A DNA stretch of 64,000 bases, from NCBI GenBank assembly GCA_002964805.2, contig PUDQ02000057.1, positions 620,001 through 684,000 of the forward strand. The letters are read 5' to 3'. The stretch is from Trametes villosa. Lineage: Eukaryota > Basidiomycota > Agaricomycetes > Polyporales > Polyporaceae. The notes under the pieces are model-generated. The model saw only the letters and a list, made by a program, of their open reading frames with translations. It had not been told where the DNA came from and ran no database searches. Position 1 is the first letter of the stretch. Each line of letters starts with the position of its first letter. The position numbers and the translations under genes are program-made. Of the stretch, positions 58,003 to 64,000 are shown piece by piece.

Positions 58003-59342
58003 TCATCCTCTGTACGACGGCGGCGCCGGACCCGTCCCATACTGTTGAGAGTGCTGGCCCAGATCGGCGCGCAGCGCCGCCATCTCGCCTCTCAGCGCGC
58101 CCAACGTAGCCAACAGGTTCCGTTCCACGACCGACGTGGTGTCCGATAGCGCGGCGCGCGGCTCGTCGATCTGCGCCTGCAACGCTTGTATGCGCCGTGA
58201 GAGCTGCGAGAAGCGCTGCCTCTGCGGTGACGGGGTGATCGGTTCAGGAACCGCGCTATAACCTCTGGAGTGAGCGAGGGCCTCTGACGCGATCATCGAG
58301 GGGCGGGACCACCCTAGCAGCCGTTTCGTCGTCAGTGGGTAGTTCATTATGGTTGGCAGATAAACGCGCTGTTGCTCACTGGCTTCTACCTTCGCTCCTA
58401 CGCTGCCTACACTATCGCGCGACGGGGACCGCCCTAGCTCCTCGATAGGGTAGGGCGTCGGAGCGAGCTCCGGGTCGGCCCCGCGATGTTGTTCTTGAGT
58501 CGGAGGTTGTACGCCTCGCGCACGTCGGCGTCGCCAAACACGGTAGTATAAGAAGAGGGAGAGCAAGGCGGCGGTGAGCGCCAAGATCCCGCCAACGACG
58601 CCGCCTGCGATGGTCGCGGTCTCCGTGCGCGGGAGGCCCGCTTGGTTCTGCTGCACCGTCTTCGGGGGCGGTGTCGCCTCCGGCGATGGCGGCTTGGACC
58701 AGTCAGCTGCCCCGTCACAAACGGAAGGGTTATAACACTCACTGCAGATGATGAGGGCAGCAGAGACGATGTTGACGACGATGACTGCGAAGTAGTCGGG
58801 TCGTCCTCGTCCACGGTGTACATAGCGTAGTCAAAGAGAGACACGGTGGTGTCGTCGCCGTACATCACAGCTAGGAGAGAATGCGGAGTGTTGGGCAAGG
58901 ACGTGTTCTTGTACACCAGCGCGTTGTACGACACCTGCCCCGTCCCATCAGATTCGTGCGTGAACGACCCCACTTGCTCGCCATCGAGGTAGAAGAGGAG
59001 TTCCGTGAGCTTGGTGTTATCGCTCACGCCGTTGGTGAGGATGTTGTACATGTACACGGCCGTGCCCGTGAAGTCGATTTGTACGGTCCTATTGGTGTCG
59101 CTTGCCCCATAGCGCGATGTATCATGCCACGTCCCGTCAAGCGCTTGGCTCGGGTCGATGATGCCAGGATGGAAGGAACAGGCGGTGCACGTCTGGCCGA
59201 TGTTCCACTTGTCGACGGGGGTGTAGGTGGGCACGACCCCCGTGGCGCTATCGCCTTTCTGGTCGTCGACGGTACGGTTGGAGGGGATGCCTCGGCCGGG
59301 TTCGATGGAGAGCAGCAGCGCGAGGATCCACGTATAGCGCAT
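58003..59342 (-). CDS. Single-pass cell-surface protein with galactose-binding-like ectodomain, paralogue 1
   Basis: A signal peptide (MRYTWILALLLSIEPGRG) leads into an ectodomain with IPSNRTVDDQKGDSATG, WNIGQTCTACSFHPGIIDPS, LDGTWHDTSRYG, VQIDFTGTAVYMYNIL, LTELLFYLDGEQVGSF and YNALVYKNTSLPNTPHSLLAV. The alternating strands look like a jelly-roll or galactose-binding fold. A Ser-rich linker, a membrane helix (TIAGGVVGGILALTAALLSL), basic RVWRRRRARG and a cytosolic tail ending in a coiled coil (RIQALQAQIDEP) follow. One intron (near 58743-58692) joins SSSA to PPSPEATPPPK. Members of this basidiomycete group lack an assigned function. The paralogue at 62809 is transcribed in the opposite direction. 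Confidence 0.82.
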
Positions 59343-60332
59343 CCCTGTGTGCGTCGCGCGGGGGCAGAGAGCTTGGCCGCGGCGGCGACCTTCCTCTCCC
59401 GGGGTTGGGCTGGTGGGGGGTCGCTGGGCGAGCTGACCGGCACCTACCGCATGGTACGCTTATGAGGCCACGCCCGGGCGATTGGGTTCTTGCGATGCGA
59501 CCACATTTTCAATGCGGGGACCGCTAGTGCGGACCACATGCCGACGTAAACGCCGCAAAGAGAACGGCCTTTGACTGCGGTCCATCCCCATCAGCTTCCG
59601 TATGAGTCTGAGAAAACGGATGCAATGAGCGTGCCCCGGCTAGATACTTAGTTGATGATGTTACGAACCTGCGTTCGGCCTGAGTTCACCAGTCTCGAGC
59701 AGTTTGAGAAGCCTGACAGACCTGGCGGAAATACAGCCACTGCGGCAGTCTGGGCACCGTTTACACCCCGCGCCTAACATGACCTGGCAGCGAGTGAGCA
59801 TGGAACTACTTGCGAATGGTATCCATTGCTCTTCCAAAGGAACGCCAGACGCGCGGATGCATGGGATTTGCTTGACGGATGCAATAGGCTATCCCAGATG
59901 ACGGCGGGATGACGAGGGATGTGTCCCAGGCGTGGATGATCTGCTTGGGCTCTGCAGTAAAAAGTCAGCGGATACATGCCAAGGCTTGGATGATATGTTA
60001 CCGCTTTGTTGAGACTCTTGAGTGAGTAGTGCAAGACTGAAGGCGGCGCCCGCTAGTTGTACATGGTCGGATTTTGCCGAATCTGCCCTGTTAGTATCAG
60101 TACGGTGGCACGTCCTTAAGTACCATGACACCCTCGAGCTCTCGTTACTCGCGCGCCCACAGTGAGCCACAGTGCCGATCCTAGGCGCCCCCTGACTGTT
60201 GTCTCGGACGAACGCGAGGCCGGGAAGAGAGTTGATTATGCGCGCAGCCGGCCCCGCCATATCCTATATTGGTGACCAAGAGGAGGTCCAGTGCCGCCAG
60301 AGCAATTCGCTCCTGCCAAGGAACACGACTCG
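59343..60332. other. Intergenic region
   Basis: No coding or RNA feature is recognised between the surface-protein gene and the F-box gene. Confidence 0.4.
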
Positions 60333-61292
60333 TCATATGATATCCGACGTCTTGACCCAATCATCGTACAACAACGCGAGAGGATCATACCGCCCGGCGT
60401 ACATATGCGAGCGCGGCACCAGGACCGCGCGCGCTGTCGGCTCGTACCTATACACCCGACACGCCTCCTCCAACGCCGCGGCAGCCTCCTCCTTCGAACC
60501 GCTGCAACACACGAGTTCGAGCTTTTCCAGCCCCTCTACCTGGTCGACGCATCCGAGCTGTTGCAGCGCTCCGAGACCGACAGGGTTCGAGAAGAAGCGG
60601 CGTATACGCCGTATGCTCGGCGCGAGCACGATCTGCCGCAGCTCGTCCTCCGTCATATACGTGTCCATCGTGAGGAACTCGCGCGCGCTCGCCGCACAGG
60701 GCAGGTACCGCCAGTCCGCCTTGCCGTGCACGGGCCCGATCCAGAGCGCCTGCACGCCGCGCGGGATGTCGAGCGCGAGGCGCGGCCACGACTTCTGGTG
60801 CACGTTCATGAGCGCGAGCGCGCGCAGCGCGGGGCAGCGGGCGAGGATCGCGCGGATGCGGGGGAGCGGCCAGGAGGGGGAGTTGTAGGAGAGGTCGGCC
60901 TGCTCGACGCTGCTCGTGGGCCCGACCCAGAGCTTGCGCACGAGGGAGGAAGGTTTGGGTTCGAGCATGGGGGCGTCGGCGTCAGAATCCGGTGTTAGGG
61001 AGGCGGCGAAGCGCTCGATCGCGCCCGCAGAGTCGAGCGCGACGGCGTGGAAGAGGATGGGGAGGATCCAGTATCGCGCGGTGGTGCAAACGAGGCAGAG
61101 CTTCGCGCCTTCGGCCTTATCATCGATCGCAGAGCTTTCGAACACTAGCCTTTGGTTAGCGCATTGAACTTGAGCCGGAGGACTCTGCGCTACCTACCCT
61201 GCGGTGCGAGGTCAGTACAATTCACGCGCAGTGGAGGATACAGATGCACGTACAGCCTGTATGACTTCCATGGGGAGTGTATGGCGCGCCAT
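60333..61292 (-). CDS. F-box protein
   Basis: Exon one (61292-61250) codes MARHTLPMEVIQAV. A 105-nt intron (61249-61145) is followed by LFESSAIDDKAEGAKLCLVC and TTARYWILPILFHAV. Together these make a textbook F-box (Leu-Pro-x-Glu-Val-Ile ... Leu-x-x-Val-Cys). The rest is a leucine-rich-like region with repeated Leu-Arg-Lys-Leu/Leu-Trp turns (SSLVRKLWVGPTSSV, RCPALRALALMNVH, GLEKLELVCCSG), ending YDDWVKTSDII. It is predicted to be a substrate receptor of an SCF ubiquitin ligase with unknown target. Length is about 284 residues. Without the first exon the F-box would be broken, so I prefer this start over the Met at 61145. Confidence 0.82.
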
Positions 61293-62808
61293 TTTGTTGG
61301 GCAAAAAGTGTCTTCGTGACTGCTCAGAAGTGAACGCTGCGAGAGAGGGATGATGTGGGGGAGGAGGGGCGATTTCAGGGGGGCCTTCATGATGTGCACT
61401 TAAGCTATAGGGGCGGCGCGAGCGTTTGCAAATGCATGGGTCACCCGCCCCGTGTTGCGGCTGGACGTAACGGCAAAGCCATCGCGCCCTACGGTTCTGG
61501 TCAACGTATCGCCTTACCGGGCGTTCAAGGGGCGATATCATTGATTTCGAAGGGTGGTTTCGGAGGGGTTGTGGGTCCCATGAAACACACAACTCCGGGT
61601 TCGGGACGGTCATGAATGCATGGGATTGTCAAGGCCACAGCGCCAAGCGCCGAGAGAACGTATGGCAGATATATTTCAGTGCAAGATAATCAAATAGTAC
61701 GACGGAGGACTGTAAGGCACCTCGTAAGGTCGACACTTCATGGCAGTAAAGCGAAGGCGGCCGAAATAAATGCCTAGAAGCATTTGTCTTCCCTTTATTA
61801 GCAACTCCCGGCCCGATGGGATATTCGAGTTGGGAGTGAATAGCAAGGGGTACGGATCGCAGTCGAGGTGGCGTTCGCGGGCTCCCAGGAGCATGCCAAC
61901 GTCAAAGCACACATTCCAAGATGGAGCCAAGAGCTAGTAGTATTCCGAGACCGAGCGTCGCAAAAAGAGGAGAGAGAAGAAGAGCGGGTGGATGGGCAGC
62001 GCGCTGGGTTATATATTTTGGGGGGAGATGTTTAGGGCCGGCCTGCCGGGACGTCTGCGAAAGCTTTGAAGACGGCCGCCTCCTCGAACTTCAATTCATA
62101 CAGCCACCATCTCTTTGCACCTCGGAATCATATCTCCCGTAATTCGTCTGTCTATCAGTCTTGGGTTCTCGCCGGAACTACCGACCGAGAGAGCAACCAG
62201 ATCCAGCCCGTGAGGCCCTGCCTCAGCCATGCGCAGACTGAACTCGAAGCCGACTCCGTACACTTCGCGTCTTGCCGAAGCAAGCAATCCCCCGGTGTAG
62301 AAAACTGCTCTGTATGTATGTCGAGCACCGCAGAGGGCTTGTTGCTATGCAATGCGATGCAACCGGTGCTGCTGTTCAGGCCGTCTTGGAGGTGCCGTCA
62401 CCGTCCGTGTAGATCTGGTATGTCAGTTCTGCCCGAACATCTAACTGCCTGTAGGCTTATGCGCACTTTGGAGACTTTCGCCCTGAGAGGCATACTGCCT
62501 ACATTCCTCGACATTTGACCACAGGCCGTCGAGAACCCGGATTAAGCGATGCGTAACCTCCGTCTCTCCGTTTTCCTTCTACTCATCATGAAGAAGTTGA
62601 CGGGAGGGACCGCGGTGGGCGAGGCTATGCACCTCGCATTGGAATACAGGCAGCATGCGGGAGACTGCGATCGACAGTTGCGCAAGAACTCAAATATCGC
62701 CCCATCATAAGGTGACGCTCTTCCGCGAGAGGCTATCGGTCTGCGCCCCCCTTCCCCTCTGCACGAAACGATAGTCGCAAACGAAGTCTACGCCGGCTCT
62801 CGAAAACT
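61293..62808. other. Intergenic region, no supported gene
   Basis: A few frames of 60-150 codons occur but lack domains. The interval separates the F-box gene from the second surface-protein paralogue. Confidence 0.4.
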
Positions 62809-64000
62809 ATGCGGCGTAGCGCTGTCAGGATGCGGCACGCCTCATTCATCCTTGTACTCGTTTGCGTTACCGCCAGCTGTGGTCTTCCGTCCAATCGCAC
62901 AATCGACGATCAGAAGGGCGACAGCGTAACAGGGGCCGTGCCCACCTTCACACCCTTGGACAACTGGAACATCGGTCAAACATGCTTCATCTGCGCCGTT
63001 CATCCCGGCATCGTCGATCCCGGGCAGGCCTTCGGCGGGACATGGCACGACGCGTCCCATTACGGGACGGGCAACGTCAATATCACTGTGCAGATCGACT
63101 TCACGGGCACCGCTATTTATATGTACAACATTCTCGTCAATACCGTCAACACGACAAGCACCCTCACGCAGCTCAACTTCTACCTCGATGGCATCCAAGT
63201 GGGCACGTTCGAGCACAAGCCCGACGAGTCGTCACAGGTGATCTACAATGCGCTCGTATACAAGAACACAACGCTGCCCAACGCGCCGCATTCGCTTCAA
63301 GCAGTGCTCTCCACGGAGAGATCGGGGATAACCCTCTTCGACTACGCCATCTACACAGTGGAGGATGACACCGAAGTTCCCTCTCAGTCGTCGACATCTA
63401 CGTTGCCGTCATCCTCACAAGTGAGTCCCCGCATGCGCCGGCAAGCAAGGAGCTGACATGATTTTGACAGTCATTGCCCGCAGCTCACGATAATCGTCAC
63501 GGCTCGAGCGTCGCGGCTATAGCAGGCGGTGTCGTAGGCGGGATCGTCGCGTTCACCGCTGTCTTGCTAGCATCCCTTTTTCTATACCGCCGCCGTACTC
63601 AGAAACGGCGACGGTTGTCCTCGAGAGCCGGCCAATACTCAACTCCAGTCTGGAAGGGGAGAGGCAGTTCCGGCCTCGCCGCGAGTCCTTACACAGTCGC
63701 AGAAGCGGGGTCACGGCCGTACGTTCCATCCAGTAAGCTCGGTCTTATAGGGGACGATCGTGAGTGGCGCTTGCACTACTACCAGAGATGCCGCATTGTG
63801 GCTGACATAAGACTGGCTGGCAGAGCTGCGACTTCCCGCTACAGCTACCGTGCCCCCTCCGCCGGAAACGCTTCCAGCCAACACGCTGCGCGCCGCAGAC
63901 GATCCGAACGCCCGAATTTCCCCAATAGAGCGCTCAGCTCAGCTCGTGCAGCAGATCCAGGCTCTCCAGGCGCAGGTCGCTGAACTCTGCGCTGCGCGTG
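62809..64000 (+). CDS. Single-pass cell-surface protein, paralogue 2 (cut by the window end)
   Basis: This is a close relative of the minus-strand gene at 58003-59342. It shares LPSNRTIDDQKGDSVTGAVP, WNIGQTCFICAVHPGIVDP, GGTWHDASHYG, VQIDFTGTAIYMYNILVN, LTQLNFYLDGIQVGTF, ALVYKNTTLPNAPHSL and the membrane helix AIAGGVVGGIVAFTAVLLA with RRRTQKRRR after it. Introns lie at about 63421-63470 and at 63760-63823. Removing the second restores QLVQQIQALQAQVAEL, which matches the coiled coil of paralogue 1, and the frame stays open to the window edge. The TGA near 63981 belongs to the unspliced frame. The Met at 62830 fits the paralogue better as a start than that at 62809. Confidence 0.8.

Noticed and set aside
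63474..63983. Stop codon at 63981-63983 as the end of surface-protein paralogue 2
   Set aside because: Removing a good 64-nt intron (63760-63823) shifts to a frame that matches the coiled coil of paralogue 1 and runs past the window end.

Overview
The window looks like nuclear DNA of a GC-rich filamentous basidiomycete, most likely an Agaricomycete. The genes carry many 48-70 nt GT-AG introns with CTGAC/CTGAG-type branch sites just before the acceptor. Gene content is typical of that class: a fungal G-alpha with a long insert, an F-box family, GPI-anchored Ser-rich wall proteins, an endoglucanase and old yellow enzymes. All gene models below were spliced by eye, so exon edges carry some uncertainty.

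Layout, left to right. 1-9.7 kb: a sugar transporter, a divergent Pol III pair (U6 snRNA and tRNA-Ala), a Kre9/Knh1-like GPI wall protein, a TPR plus F-box protein and a second tRNA-Ala. 11-17 kb: two tandem OPR-like old yellow enzymes and a Golgi-pH-regulator (GPR89-type) membrane protein. 17.8-18.2 kb: a 426-bp TA-flanked MITE beside a possible decayed gene. 19.7-34 kb: a non-canonical G-alpha, a Cbf1-like bHLH factor, a GH16 glucanase, a third tRNA-Ala, a Set5-like methyltransferase, an ALKBH6-like dioxygenase and a BAG-domain protein. 45-57 kb: a CMP/dCMP-deaminase-like protein, eEF1B-alpha, an HD-domain cyanamide hydratase, a DUF7729-like GPI protein, tRNA-Ser(AGA) with an intron, a Cdc20/Fizzy-family WD40 protein and a single-pass membrane protein. 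57.9-64 kb: an F-box gene lying between two inverted paralogues of a single-pass cell-surface protein; the last one runs off the window.

The most unusual part is 36.8-44.6 kb. It has no convincing protein gene. Instead it holds 14 copies of an RNA-like module of about 80-130 nt, in two related types. The copies preserve the same helices through compensatory base changes and lie in an exon/intron architecture with conserved + strand splice sites. Three TATA-like boxes head three imperfect copies of the whole arrangement. I do not recognise this RNA as any known family, and it is the best candidate here for an undescribed system.

Other recurring oddities are very small exons (11, 13, 14 and 21 nt), a GC-AG intron, and a G-alpha that lacks the switch II catalytic glutamine.
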